DNA of 38,027 bases, from positions 1 through 38,027 of the forward strand of contig JAFUUE010000038.1 in assembly GCA_017483945.1 (NCBI GenBank), given 5' to 3'. A model generated the notes under the pieces. That model was not told where the DNA came from. It saw nothing but the letters and a program-made list of their open reading frames with translations, and made no database searches. Each line of letters starts with the position of its first letter. Positions within the stretch are counted from its first letter, which is position 1. Made by a program: the position numbers and the translations under genes. This DNA comes from Paludibacteraceae bacterium. GTDB lineage: Bacteria > Bacteroidota > Bacteroidia > Bacteroidales > Paludibacteraceae. Positions 1 through 7,864 of the stretch are shown here, piece by piece.

Positions 1-3000
1 GGAAGTATAGGTTGCGCTGAATAATGTTGAGCCTCCGCCAGGGCAGGCATCCAAATCCTCGTTATGGTTGTTTTCAATAGCGGCATACGTGCCGACGGCG
101 GGGGCGGTGAGGGTGAAGGTGATGTCATCGTCCGCTACGTCACCGGCGACGGAGAAGGAGGCGACAATCTGCGCCTTGCTGTCCACGGTGCTGGTTGTGG
201 CAGTACCAAGGGTCACGCCCTCGGAAGCAGTCAGTTCCAAGCCAGCCGCATCGCCGGTCCACGAGGTGGTGTTCACTACCGCCTTGACGCTGTAACCGCC
301 GCCACCCTTATAGAGTTTGTCATCCACCTTGGTTATGGTCCAAACGACAGGTGCCGCCGCTGCCCACTTGGCGTGGTAGGTCTTGGCGCCCGTGGAGCCG
401 GAGGGGAGGATGGACACGGGGTTCGCGTACGCGCCCGTACTTTCATTATAGGTCTCGTACCAGCCCTGGAAGATATGCCCGCTCCAAGTCGGTGTCGGCA
501 GGTCATAGTCGGGGTCCGCGATGGTATAGGTGGTCTTTCCCGTGACCGCCCCGGCATCGCCGTCATGGAGGGTGTAGGTGATGGTGTAGGAGGTGGGGGT
601 CCAGGTAGCAGTGATGGTCTTTTCGTCCGCCGTGGCGTTGATGCGTATCGGGTTGCTTGCGGCAGTATAGCCGGAGGCAGCCGTCACGCCGTCCGGCAGC
701 GTCCAACCGGCAAAGGAGTAGCCGGAGGCCGGTGTGGCGGTGATGTCACCCGAAGCGGTTGCTATACCGACGCCGCTGACCGAGGAGGGGCTGACGGTGC
801 CGTGTTCCGTGCCTGCGGAGACAGCGACGGTGTGGGTGATTTCCGCGAAGGAGGCATCGACCGTCACAGCATACGCCGGCATGGCGAAGGTGGTGGTATT
901 GGCGGAAGAAGCGTCGGTGCTCACCGTCGTGCTCGGGTCGTCGGTCTTATAGACATTCCACGCGCTGAAGGTGTAGCCGCTGCCGGGCGTTGCGGTGATA
1001 TAGACGGTAGCGCCCTTGGCCGCAGAGGTAATGGCGGCCGACCCGTCTGTGATGGCGATAGTGCCGTTGGCGGGGTTGCCATTGGTGATATCGAAGTCGG
1101 ACAGCACCCAGTGGGGATACAGCGTGATAGCGGCATCGGCGGTGTACGAACCGCCGAGGTCATAGGCTTTGTCTCCGCCGTCCGTGGTAGCCCAACCGTC
1201 TTGCGTGTAGTTGGTGCGCGAGAAGGTGCTGCTGCTCAGCGTGAAGGCGACGCCATGCGTCTTGGTGTCCGCAGAGACAGAGCCGGTGCCATAGTCGCCC
1301 GCATCGTAGGTGATGGCATACTGCGGCACCCACTGGCTGCCGGTGATGAGGTAGGCGGCGGCGTTTTGGAATAACTTGACACCATCAGCATTCAAATCGT
1401 TTAACTTTGCACTGGATACACTTATAAGCAGATATTTCGCTGTGCTCACTCCACGCTGTGCCGCCGTCAACTCATGAATAGCAGCACCGCGAGTTGATGC
1501 CCCTTTTTTCGGAGAAGTAGCTAACATATAACCTTCATATCCCGACTGGAATTCAACTACCGGCTGCATGGCTTTCTCCGCTGCTGTGTTGATAATGGTA
1601 ATGGAATCGCTGGTTATGGTTAGACCATCAAATATCGGGTGGCTCAAGATATTCGAATATACTGTATTCAATTTTGCGCCTTTTATTGTTTGCCCATTAT
1701 CAGGCGTACCCCATCCCCAACGTCCCTTAGATGCCGTTGCATTATAGGTATAGAAATAACTTTTGGTATTCAATATCGGTACGTTCGCAGAACGAAGTTG
1801 GTAAATTTCTTTTGTTGCTACATCGCTCTGTGCACTATCTCCGTTCACGGATTCGTGCAGTACCACCAATGCCGTTGTATCGCTATAACTGAATGAAGCA
1901 GCGCGTTTAGGTTTGCGTACGGTGACCACATAATCGTCTTTCAGAGCATCGTAGAGGTCATCACCAGTCGTGGAGGCTGTTGTGAGATACAGCACCTTGT
2001 ATTTCCATTCGGCATATACCGTAATGGCGGAAGGAACGTCGTCATCCACATCATAGTGTGTGCCGGAGCCGTTGGCTTCTGTGTTCCAGCCGGTAAAGGC
2101 CTTCGTGGCGGGAGCGGTGAAGTTCGGGCCGGAGCCGTTGGCGGCAAAAGTCGCATCCGTCCGCACTACATAGGCTTCATCGGTGCCGTTGTTCGCATTG
2201 TAGGTCACGCTGTAGCCGGGAGCTACATAGGTGCATTCCCGGCTTGCCACATCGGAGTCCACGAAGCCGGATTGAATGGCAATAGCCTTGACGGTCTTGG
2301 TGGCATCAATGGTGAACGGCGCGCTATAGGCCGTACTGCTGCTTGTCGGCGTGCTGCCGTCCAGGGTGTAGTAGATGGTCGCCCCTTCTGTTCCGGTGAT
2401 AGTCACCGTGTTGGTCGCCGATTCAAAACTAATCGACGGTGTATTCACTTTCCATTGCGCATAGAGCGTTCTGTCGCCGTCCGCCCAGTTGCCGGAGGCA
2501 TCGGTACAGAGGTATTCGGTGGCAACCAGACTGCCGTCGGTATTGATTACCTGCATCCCTGTGCCGCCCGAACCGCTGTACCAGCCGTTGAAGGTGTAGC
2601 CGCTCTTCTCCGGATTGGTAATGGATGAAGACAGCGAATTACTTCCGGCAACCACCGTCACGCTGGAAGTATTGCCCGTTCCGCCGTTGCCATTCAGTGT
2701 AATCGTGTTGTTGTGCGTACTGCCGCAGTTGGCTACGGTCAGAGAGACGAGGTCCTCGCTCAGATAATTGCGTTGCAAGAAAAATTGATTCGTACCTGCC
2801 AAGCCGTCCTCGGCGACCACAGTGTACGTATATGTAAAGGTACTGCCATTTCCATTACCTCTCCATTGTTTTTTGGTAACACCGTCGGTATTGACCAAAT
2901 CCAGTCCACGAGAGTTCTCTCCGGGATTATGAAGCGTAGCCGTGATGATGGTTCCCACTTGCATATCTTTGGCAAGATAGACAGTCACTCTGCTATTATC

Positions 3001-5376
3001 ATTGACACTAAAACGCAGATATGCTCCGCCTGCCATGCAGTGCAGCCTGGCTTCAGTATCGCCGCCGGTGGGGGTATATTTCATTGCACCGCCGGTGGAA
3101 GTGTTCACTACTTCATTCTCTGTATATTTATAGTCCTCCGCAGGCTCATCTGTTACCGTGAAGGAATAATCATTGGCATACCAGAGGGCATAGAGTATTA
3201 TATTCGCAGTATAAGCCGTTGCACCCAAAGAAGCGGCATCAATCGTCCCTACTGCGCCACTGGCACAATCGGATGCCGTGAACCAACCGCCAAACGTGTA
3301 ACCCGCCTTCGTCGGAATCTTCAATGCCGTTGCCGTTCCATAAGTATGCGACATCGGCGCATCTGCCTGCGCGCCGCTAAAGGTATTATTCCCCTTGTCC
3401 TTGTAGGTGATGGTGTAGGTGTTCGGTGCCCAAACAGCATAAAGGGTAGCGTCGCTACTCAGCGTATAACTTGCGCTTGCGGCGTATGCCGCTCCGCTGC
3501 CGTTCGCTACTGTGTTCCAGCCTGTGAAATGCTTACCCGTCGGAGCAGTGAAACCATTAGCGGCAACAGTCACACTTTTGCTATCCGCATCGCATGCCAC
3601 CGACTGCTTCGCCATCGTGCCCGTTCCACCGTTGGCATCATAAATAAGCGCATAGTATGGATAGAAACGCACATACCAATTCTTATCCGTATAGTCCGCA
3701 TTCATACGGAACTTGCCATAATGAGTGTATGTTGACCAAGAACCGTTTGAAAAGCTGGACATTGTAAATAAGTTGTCCGTACCACTTATAGACAAATCTC
3801 CTGTCGCATCCCATTGATCAGTAAAGTTTGGTGACGTTGCCGAACTATTGTCACGTACAAACTTCAAGTTGGTATAACTGGAAGGAATCCAGCCTTCGTA
3901 TAGATGATCCTCACCTACGACTTTTCCCAAAAATCCACACCATCCATTAGAACCTCCATTCCAATAGTAGATTGCCAGTTTAGCACCATCTTTATCCCAT
4001 TCGCAATTATCCAATAGGAAGATATGCCGCATTGCTTGCGTATTGTCTGTGCTGACATAATTGCCGCTGCCGTCTATTACGCCCACACTGACATCGTAAT
4101 TTGCCGAAGTACTATTATATTGCACCAAGTCAGAACGGTACTCTTGTGTTTTCCCTACTTGGCTAATAGAATATTCTGCGCTGCCGAACTTCAGTTTATA
4201 GCCATCCGGAATGAATCGCGCATATAGGTTATTCCAATCGCTGTTATCATAGATGCTAATTGTTCCCATAGCACCTGTTGCCTGTCCAACTTTCGGACTG
4301 CCACTGGTATTTTCGTTATGTAGCGCATCCGCAAAATACATTTCGCTTCCCCATGTTTGAATGGATGAGCGAGAGTTATTGCTTCCTAATGCATCATCGT
4401 AGAAATAGCCGTTATAGCCAACAAACCACTTGGTATCAGAAGGAATGGTATAATTGGTTATTTGCCATTCGTTGGTAGAACCTACTTGTACAAAGTCCGT
4501 CCGTGTATTGGTTGTCTTTAACGTTGCATCTTCCGAACTACCAGTGTGAAGGGAATAAGGATTAGCAGCTGGAGTCGAAATTACTATTCTAGAACAAGTT
4601 GTAAGCCCAGAAGAAGAGGATCCTCTTCCTACATATACATATGCACTTTTGTTAGCGTTTGTCAATGTAGATACAGTAACGGATGCAGCTTCTCCATCGT
4701 TTGCACTTTTGTTTTCAGCACTCACACTTCCTCCTAAAGATGAGGAAAAGGCAGTCTCCCCATCCTTTACCACATATTTAAAATCAGCCTTCCCAGAGCC
4801 ATTGTAAACAGATATTGTAATCGTCCCGTCATTAATTCCTGTTATTGGTATTCCGACATAATATCCATTTGTTTCCATATTATTGTCACACCAAGTTAAA
4901 ATGCCAGAACTTATCGAAAAGGACCTAAAAGAAGAACCTGATTTTTTAGTAAAAAAGGTATATCCATTAACTATCTGCTGGGCAGCCTCGGAGCAAATTG
5001 TTTGATCACTCCAAGAAGAAAAATTAATATCAACTAACGTTTCATCTCCCCACATCTCCCCCACTCCCATGCACAACACCACAATCAGGCAGGCGGCATA
5101 GCGGAGCACCCGCACCGGGAGGCGGTGCGGGAGGCGGCATGACAAGTGGCGCGAGAGTGGCGCGAGAGTGGCGCAGGAAGATGCGCCGGAAAGTGTATCG
5201 GGACAGATATCGGAATCTACTCCTGAAGAAGCGGGGATGCGTATAGACCGACGGCCTACCGCCAGCCTACCGTAATCTGTTGCGGAGTCAGAATGCTGCG
5301 AATAGCCCCCCCCTGACGGCAAGGAGGCATTCGCTGCCGCTTTGAACAAATTAGAAATAAAATTAATACTTCTCAT
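1..5376 (-). CDS. Giant secreted multidomain protein with InlB/Listeria-Bacteroides repeats (3' end beyond window)
   Basis: The minus strand is open from the ATG at 5376 to the window edge, 1792 codons without a stop, so the C-terminus is missing. A hydrophobic signal-like segment lies at residues 90-110 and is followed by the apparent mature chain. It is preceded by about 88 low-complexity residues, so the true start may be an internal GTG or ATG (for example codon 88 or 103). InlB-type repeats, with patterns like YDANGGTG and GWxxxxxGSG followed by LYAxW, are visible at about 572-649, 652-732, 892-975, 1053-1126, 1351-1422 and 1596-1672. Residues about 980-1050 resemble a chitobiase/hexosaminidase C-terminal domain (YYTLDGSTPT). 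Such proteins are usually surface or secreted adhesin-like proteins; a sorting domain would be expected in the missing C-terminus. The start lies 42 nt after the DUF1016 gene and directly behind a repeated leader. The specific function is unknown. Confidence 0.85.
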   Translation of the reverse strand, partial: MRSINFISNLFKAAANASLPSGGGYSQHSDSATDYGRLAVGRRSIRIPASSGVDSDICPDTLSGASSCATLAPLSRHLSCRLPHRLPVRVLRYAACLIVVLCMGVGEMWGDETLVDINFSSWSDQTICSEAAQQIVNGYTFFTKKSGSSFRSFSISSGILTWCDNNMETNGYYVGIPITGINDGTITISVYNGSGKADFKYVVKDGETAFSSSLGGSVSAENKSANDGEAASVTVSTLTNANKSAYVYVGRGSSSSGLTTCSRIVISTPAANPYSLHTGSSEDATLKTTNTRTDFVQVGSTNEWQITNYTIPSDTKWFVGYNGYFYDDALGSNNSRSSIQTWGSEMYFADALHNENTSGSPKVGQATGAMGTISIYDNSDWNNLYARFIPDGYKLKFGSAEYSISQVGKTQEYRSDLVQYNSTSANYDVSVGVIDGSGNYVSTDNTQAMRHIFLLDNCEWDKDGAKLAIYYWNGGSNGWCGFLGKVVGEDHLYEGWIPSSYTNLKFVRDNSSATSPNFTDQWDATGDLSISGTDNLFTMSSFSNGSWSTYTHYGKFRMNADYTDKNWYVRFYPYYALIYDANGGTGTMAKQSVACDADSKSVTVAANGFTAPTGKHFTGWNTVANGSGAAYAASASYTLSSDATLYAVWAPNTYTITYKDKGNNTFSGAQADAPMSHTYGTATALKIPTKAGYTFGGWFTASDCASGAVGTIDAASLGATAYTANIILYALWYANDYSFTVTDEPAEDYKYTENEVVNTSTGGAMKYTPTGGDTEARLHCMAGGAYLRFSVNDNSRVTVYLAKDMQVGTIITATLHNPGENSRGLDLVNTDGVTKKQWRGNGNGSTFTYTYTVVAEDGLAGTNQFFLQRNYLSEDLVSLTVANCGSTHNNTITLNGNGGTGNTSSVTVVAGSNSLSSSITNPEKSGYTFNGWYSGSGGTGMQVINTDGSLVATEYLCTDASGNWADGDRTLYAQWKVNTPSISFESATNTVTITGTEGATIYYTLDGSTPTSSSTAYSAPFTIDATKTVKAIAIQSGFVDSDVASRECTYVAPGYSVTYNANNGTDEAYVVRTDATFAANGSGPNFTAPATKAFTGWNTEANGSGTHYDVDDDVPSAITVYAEWKYKVLYLTTASTTGDDLYDALKDDYVVTVRKPKRAASFSYSDTTALVVLHESVNGDSAQSDVATKEIYQLRSANVPILNTKSYFYTYNATASKGRWGWGTPDNGQTIKGAKLNTVYSNILSHPIFDGLTITSDSITIINTAAEKAMQPVVEFQSGYEGYMLATSPKKGASTRGAAIHELTAAQRGVSTAKYLLISVSSAKLNDLNADGVKLFQNAAAYLITGSQWVPQYAITYDAGDYGTGSVSADTKTHGVAFTLSSSTFSRTNYTQDGWATTDGGDKAYDLGGSYTADAAITLYPHWVLSDFDITNGNPANGTIAITDGSAAITSAAKGATVYITATPGSGYTFSAWNVYKTDDPSTTVSTDASSANTTTFAMPAYAVTVDASFAEITHTVAVSAGTEHGTVSPSSVSGVGIATASGDITATPASGYSFAGWTLPDGVTAASGYTAASNPIRINATADEKTITATWTPTSYTITYTLHDGDAGAVTGKTTYTIADPDYDLPTPTWSGHIFQGWYETYNESTGAYANPVSILPSGSTGAKTYHAKWAAAAPVVWTITKVDDKLYKGGGGYSVKAVVNTTSWTGDAAGLELTASEGVTLGTATTSTVDSKAQIVASFSVAGDVADDDITFTLTAPAVGTYAAIENNHNEDLDACPGGGSTLFSATYTS
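5146..5178. repeat. Three 11-bp tandem units near the 5' end of the giant gene
   Basis: The unit GTGGCGCGAGA (plus strand) occurs at 5146-5156 and 5157-5167, with a degenerate third copy at 5168-5178. It lies in the segment that would encode residues 67-77, ahead of the signal peptide. Similar 11-bp arrays elsewhere in this window are intergenic, which hints that this segment may be untranslated. Confidence 0.7.
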
Positions 5377-5377
5377 C

Positions 5378-5399
5378 GTATTATGTGTTTTTATGTTAT
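5378..5399 (-). repeat. 22-nt partial copy of the repeated leader element
   Basis: These 22 bases are identical to 6592-6613, which overlaps the distal end of the 83-bp repeat. On the minus strand they end one base before the ATG of the giant gene, so this copy forms its immediate 5' leader. Confidence 0.75.
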
Positions 5400-5418
5400 T
5401 CGTTTATTGGGTGTTGGG

Positions 5419-6462
5419 TTATTCGTGTTGTATTTGATAGATTTCTTTTTGCCGCTCTATCTCTCGGCGCAACTCATCCTCCGTAGGAAGATACAATTTG
5501 TATTTAGTGGCATATAACTGCTCATTCCCTTTTAGAATAGAATATCTCGCTATGTCTTCATCGGTATCTGCACAGAGCACTATACCTATCGTTGGATTAT
5601 CCTCTTTCCTTTTTTTCAACTCATCATACATCCGAACATACATGTCCATCTGTCCGACGTCTTGGTGCGTTACCTTAGTCGTCTTAAGATCAATCAGCAC
5701 AAAGCATTTCAAGATATAATTATAGAACACCAAATCTATATAATAATCCTCCTTTTCTGTACGAATATGTTGTTGTCTTGCCACAAACGCATACCCTTTT
5801 CCCAACTCCATCAAGAACTTTTGCAGATTGGTGATTATAGATTTCTCTAATGTGCTTTCCGTAAAATCCGTATTCTGCGATAACCCCAAAAACTCAGCGA
5901 TGACCGGACTCTTGATAAATTCATCTTTTTCTTGTAATGGCTTTGTTATCTCATGCATTTCTTCCTCTACGCGCTGCGGTTTGGGACTTTGTAATATCCG
6001 ATAGTAATATTGTGAAGATATATTACGTTGTAGTGTTTTAACACTCCATGTTTCTTTCGCCGACTCGTTTTCATACCATTTGCGGGCTGTTTCATCATCA
6101 ACTTGCAGCAATACTCTGTAATGCGACCAATCCAACACAAAAGATTTTGGAGACGCCGTGTCCAAAATGTCGGGGAAGTACTGATAGAAACGGATGTACT
6201 TATACAAACTACTAAAATCAAATCCTTTCCCATATGTGGCAGTTAAACTTTTTGATAGATTTTGTACCAAACTTTTACCATACAATTCTTCGCGGGTTTG
6301 ATCTCCTATCAGTTCTTCTGTTATGCGCTTCCCTAAAAACCAGTTCCTCTGAACCAGTACGTAATCTACAGCACGATAAGCCGTCTTTCTTGCAGACTCG
6401 ATAATCTTACTTGCGTCTGCAAGCAAGTTCGTGGATTTAATATATATCAATTCTTCTGTCAT
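5419..6462 (-). CDS. YhcG-like DUF1016 protein with PDDEXK nuclease domain
   Basis: The 347-residue product matches the full-length YhcG/DUF1016 architecture. An N-terminal DUF1016 region spans roughly residues 20-150 (NWFLGKRI, SLYKYIRFYQYFPDI). A PDDEXK-type nuclease domain follows at about 200-330. The likely active site is Asp243 in YYIDLVFYN with Asp258-x-Lys260 in VLIDLKT, plus the family's GQMDMY motif at 270-275. Glu207 in a preceding helix would be a further ligand. Members are predicted DNA nucleases that often occur near restriction systems and mobile DNA; their biological role is not settled. No restriction or methylase gene is present here. The 83-bp repeat ends 63 nt upstream of the start, and the region is A/T-rich compared with the core genes. 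Confidence 0.85.
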   Translation of the reverse strand: MTEELIYIKSTNLLADASKIIESARKTAYRAVDYVLVQRNWFLGKRITEELIGDQTREELYGKSLVQNLSKSLTATYGKGFDFSSLYKYIRFYQYFPDILDTASPKSFVLDWSHYRVLLQVDDETARKWYENESAKETWSVKTLQRNISSQYYYRILQSPKPQRVEEEMHEITKPLQEKDEFIKSPVIAEFLGLSQNTDFTESTLEKSIITNLQKFLMELGKGYAFVARQQHIRTEKEDYYIDLVFYNYILKCFVLIDLKTTKVTHQDVGQMDMYVRMYDELKKRKEDNPTIGIVLCADTDEDIARYSILKGNEQLYATKYKLYLPTEDELRREIERQKEIYQIQHE

Positions 6463-6525
6463 TTGCTACTGCTTTTCATTCGCTAAGGTTTTTCCCTAAC
6501 TCTCTAATTCCTTCATTCCTTCACC

Positions 6526-6608
6526 TTCTCATCCCCAAACCTGTCCTCGCAACTCTGTTGGTTGATTAGATTAAATGTAACGTTTTCCAGTGTATTATGT
6601 GTTTTTAT
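6526..6608 (-). repeat. 83-bp direct repeat, copy A (upstream of full DUF1016 gene)
   Basis: This segment matches 7194-7276 with 5 mismatches in 83 positions by eye, in the same orientation. It lies between the stop of the truncated DUF1016 gene and the start of the full one. On the minus strand it holds a short open stretch without an ATG (from CTG) reading LENVTFNLINQQSCEDRFG, which may be a remnant or a coincidence. Confidence 0.85.
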
Positions 6609-6662
6609 GTTATCCGTATTTTAAAATTCCTTTTAATCTCTCCTCATCCGGGAGTAACTCTT

Positions 6663-7103
6663 TTAGTCACTCCATGTCATATCATACTCCGCAAAAGGAT
6701 GATTTTTCTTTGCGACACTTTCCATAATAACCGCTTCACTTCCAATCTCTTGCATTTCGTCAGCCACGGCTGACGTTTTTATTTCTTCCATTTCGACAGC
6801 CGTGGCTGACGAATTAAGCATTGGACTCCACGCTTCATAGAATAGCCGCATAAACTTCAAACTTGTAGCCGAGAACCCTCTCAAGCCAGGCAACTCGGCA
6901 CATAGTTGGCGACTGATAGTCTCTATAGCATTCGTGCCCCATTTTCCTTCCCGCGTGTTGTCCGATACATATTTTCCAATTCCGAAATATAGTGCTAACT
7001 GCTCTTCATTTATATGACGAGCTGCACGTAACTGGCTATTCAGTATTGCCTGTTTGATGGCTTGAACTGCATCATTATATGTCGGATCTAATTTTTCTTG
7101 CAT
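6663..7103 (-). CDS. Truncated DUF1016 protein (N-terminal domain only)
   Basis: The 146-residue product carries the DUF1016 N-terminal signature: YFGIGKYVSDNTREGKWGT at about 39-57, followed by a region ending GFSATSLKFMRLFYEAW at about 77-93. It then enters a linker with two similar peptide repeats (SATAVEMEEI and SAVADEMQEI) and stops at 146. Full-length relatives run to about 340 residues and end in a PDDEXK nuclease domain that is absent here. The sequence just downstream contains copy A of the direct repeat and no nuclease remnant that I could read. It differs strongly from the neighbouring 347-residue paralogue, so it is not a recent tandem duplicate. It could be a decayed gene or a stand-alone binding domain. 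Confidence 0.65.
   Translation of the reverse strand: MQEKLDPTYNDAVQAIKQAILNSQLRAARHINEEQLALYFGIGKYVSDNTREGKWGTNAIETISRQLCAELPGLRGFSATSLKFMRLFYEAWSPMLNSSATAVEMEEIKTSAVADEMQEIGSEAVIMESVAKKNHPFAEYDMTWSD
6758..6811. repeat. Two hairpin palindromes inside the truncated DUF1016 gene
   Basis: 6758-6775 is an 8-bp stem with a 2-base loop (CGTCAGCC / GGCTGACG) followed by five T on the plus strand. 6794-6811 is a near-identical palindrome. They encode the two repeated peptides of the linker. The first looks like an intrinsic terminator for plus-strand transcription but lies inside a minus-strand gene. Confidence 0.6.
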
Positions 7104-7193
7104 TTTTTCTTCAAAAAATTTGTTCCCGCCTCCGTCAAGTTATCGGGTCTTGTATTTTATATCAAGTGTTTGTTTTATCTAATTGTCTTTTAG
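7104..7193. other. Leader between the truncated DUF1016 gene and repeat copy B
   Basis: About 90 A/T-rich bases upstream of the ATG at 7103. I see no convincing TTTG/TAnnTTTG promoter and no Shine-Dalgarno sequence. Confidence 0.4.
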
Positions 7194-7276
7194 TTCTCAT
7201 CCCCCCACCTGTCCTCACAACTCTTTTGATTGATTAGATTAAATGTAACGTTTTCCAGTGTATTATGTGTTTTTAT
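7194..7276 (-). repeat. 83-bp direct repeat, copy B (upstream of truncated DUF1016 gene)
   Basis: This is the second long copy of the leader element, about 95 percent identical to copy A by eye. It begins 91 nt upstream of the truncated DUF1016 start. Together with copy A it brackets that gene as a unit of about 670 bp. The embedded short open stretch is conserved (LENVTFNLINQKSCEDRWG). Confidence 0.85.
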
Positions 7277-7358
7277 ATATTATTTGTTTCGTTTTAGCTT
7301 GCTCTTTTTTGACCATTGTGTACATACTAAAGCAACAACCCCTTTCGGAATTGCTGCT

Positions 7359-7371
7359 TATAGGAAAATGA
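7359..7371 (+). repeat. Left arm of a 13-bp inverted repeat around the toxin-antitoxin remnant
   Basis: TATAGGAAAATGA is the exact reverse complement of 7902-7914. The pair encloses the whole toxin-antitoxin remnant. It could be a terminal repeat of a lost element, or a chance match in A/T-rich DNA. Confidence 0.4.
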
Positions 7372-7383
7372 TTTCGGAGAATG

Positions 7384-7491
7384 CTAACCTATCTCCTTTT
7401 TCAAATCTTCCAATGATTCGTAATGGATAACTTCTCCTCGCTCTGCTTCTTTGAGGGAGACCTCAAGCGCTCTTCTCAGTTCTTCACTCAT
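7384..7491 (-). CDS. 35-residue antitoxin-tail-like small protein
   Basis: The ATG overlaps the stop codon of the toxin fragment (ATGA) and is preceded by a perfect AAAGGAGG six bases upstream. The product (MSEELRRALEVS to LEDLKKEIG, 35 residues) ends in EAERGEVIHYESLEDL. This resembles the C-terminal toxin-binding tail of RelB/DinJ-like antitoxins and parallels IAAGRINHYNSLEEL in the 48-residue ORF upstream. No DNA-binding N-domain is present. It may be an antitoxin remnant or a minimal antidote. The assignment rests on short motifs only. Confidence 0.45.
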   Translation of the reverse strand: MSEELRRALEVSLKEAERGEVIHYESLEDLKKEIG

Positions 7492-7682
7492 GATTCTCCT
7501 CCTTTCTTATGAAATAAATAATCATGCGAACCGGTATCAGTCAGCAATAGAGTGAGTTGCTTGTTATTCTGCTTCCCGATTAGCAACCAATCATCCTCTA
7601 TATGACATTCCCAAAGACCGGCGTACTCTTCTGTTAAGATATGAGGCCTAAACTCATCAGGCAAATCGCTTAAACTTATTAA
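7488..7682 (-). pseudogene. YafQ-type toxin fragment, N-terminus missing
   Basis: The open frame between stops at 7683-7685 and 7488-7490 encodes 64 residues that read as the C-terminal two thirds of a YafQ/RelE mRNA-interferase toxin: PDEFRPHILTEEYAGLWECH, then IEDDWLLIGK, LTLLLTDTGSHDYLF. The final GSHxxLF carries the His expected at the YafQ active site. Roughly 30-40 N-terminal residues (KRFKKDLK-type helix) are missing and there is no ATG. The frame overlaps the end of the antitoxin-like ORF in another frame, as if a deletion had fused the antitoxin gene to the middle of the toxin gene. It is probably inactive. Confidence 0.65.
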
Positions 7683-7803
7683 TCAGCTCTTCTAAGGAGT
7701 TGTAATGATTGATACGACCTGCGGCAATATCAGCCATAGCGTAGTCCATACTACACATAGGACGCGTTTGCGTTGAAGGTTTGTTTTGTGCTACTGCTTG
7801 CAT
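7657..7803 (-). CDS. Antitoxin-like 48-residue ORF, probably deletion-shortened
   Basis: This ORF has a clear promoter, a perfect AAAGGAGG at 7809-7816 five bases ahead of the ATG, and 48 codons. The product (MQAVAQNKPSTQTRP... to ELINKFKRFA) contains DYAMADIAAGRINHYNSLEEL, similar to the acidic C-terminal tail of RelB/DinJ-type antitoxins. There is no recognisable DNA-binding ribbon-helix-helix. The last residues (KRFA) come from sequence overlapping the toxin fragment, consistent with a deletion junction near 7660-7685. It may be transcribed and translated, but its function is uncertain. Confidence 0.5.
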   Translation of the reverse strand: MQAVAQNKPSTQTRPMCSMDYAMADIAAGRINHYNSLEELINKFKRFA

Positions 7804-7833
7804 ATCTGCCTCCTTTCGTTACCTTTGACACCG

Positions 7834-7864
7834 CAAAGGTACTACTTTTTTTGAGATATACAAA
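7834..7864 (-). promoter_or_regulatory. Bacteroidota promoter of the toxin-antitoxin remnant
   Basis: On the minus strand TTTG (7864-7861) is followed after 19 nt by TACCTTTG (7841-7834), a close match to the -33/-7 consensus. It lies about 30 nt upstream of the antitoxin-like ATG. A small inverted repeat (about 7877-7899) lies just upstream and could be an operator. Confidence 0.65.

Noticed and set aside
64-4737. Several plus-strand frames of up to 436 codons over the left end
   Set aside because: They are shadows of the continuous 1792-codon minus-strand frame, which has signal-like and recognisable repeat domains. The plus-strand products are low-complexity Gly/Arg-rich.
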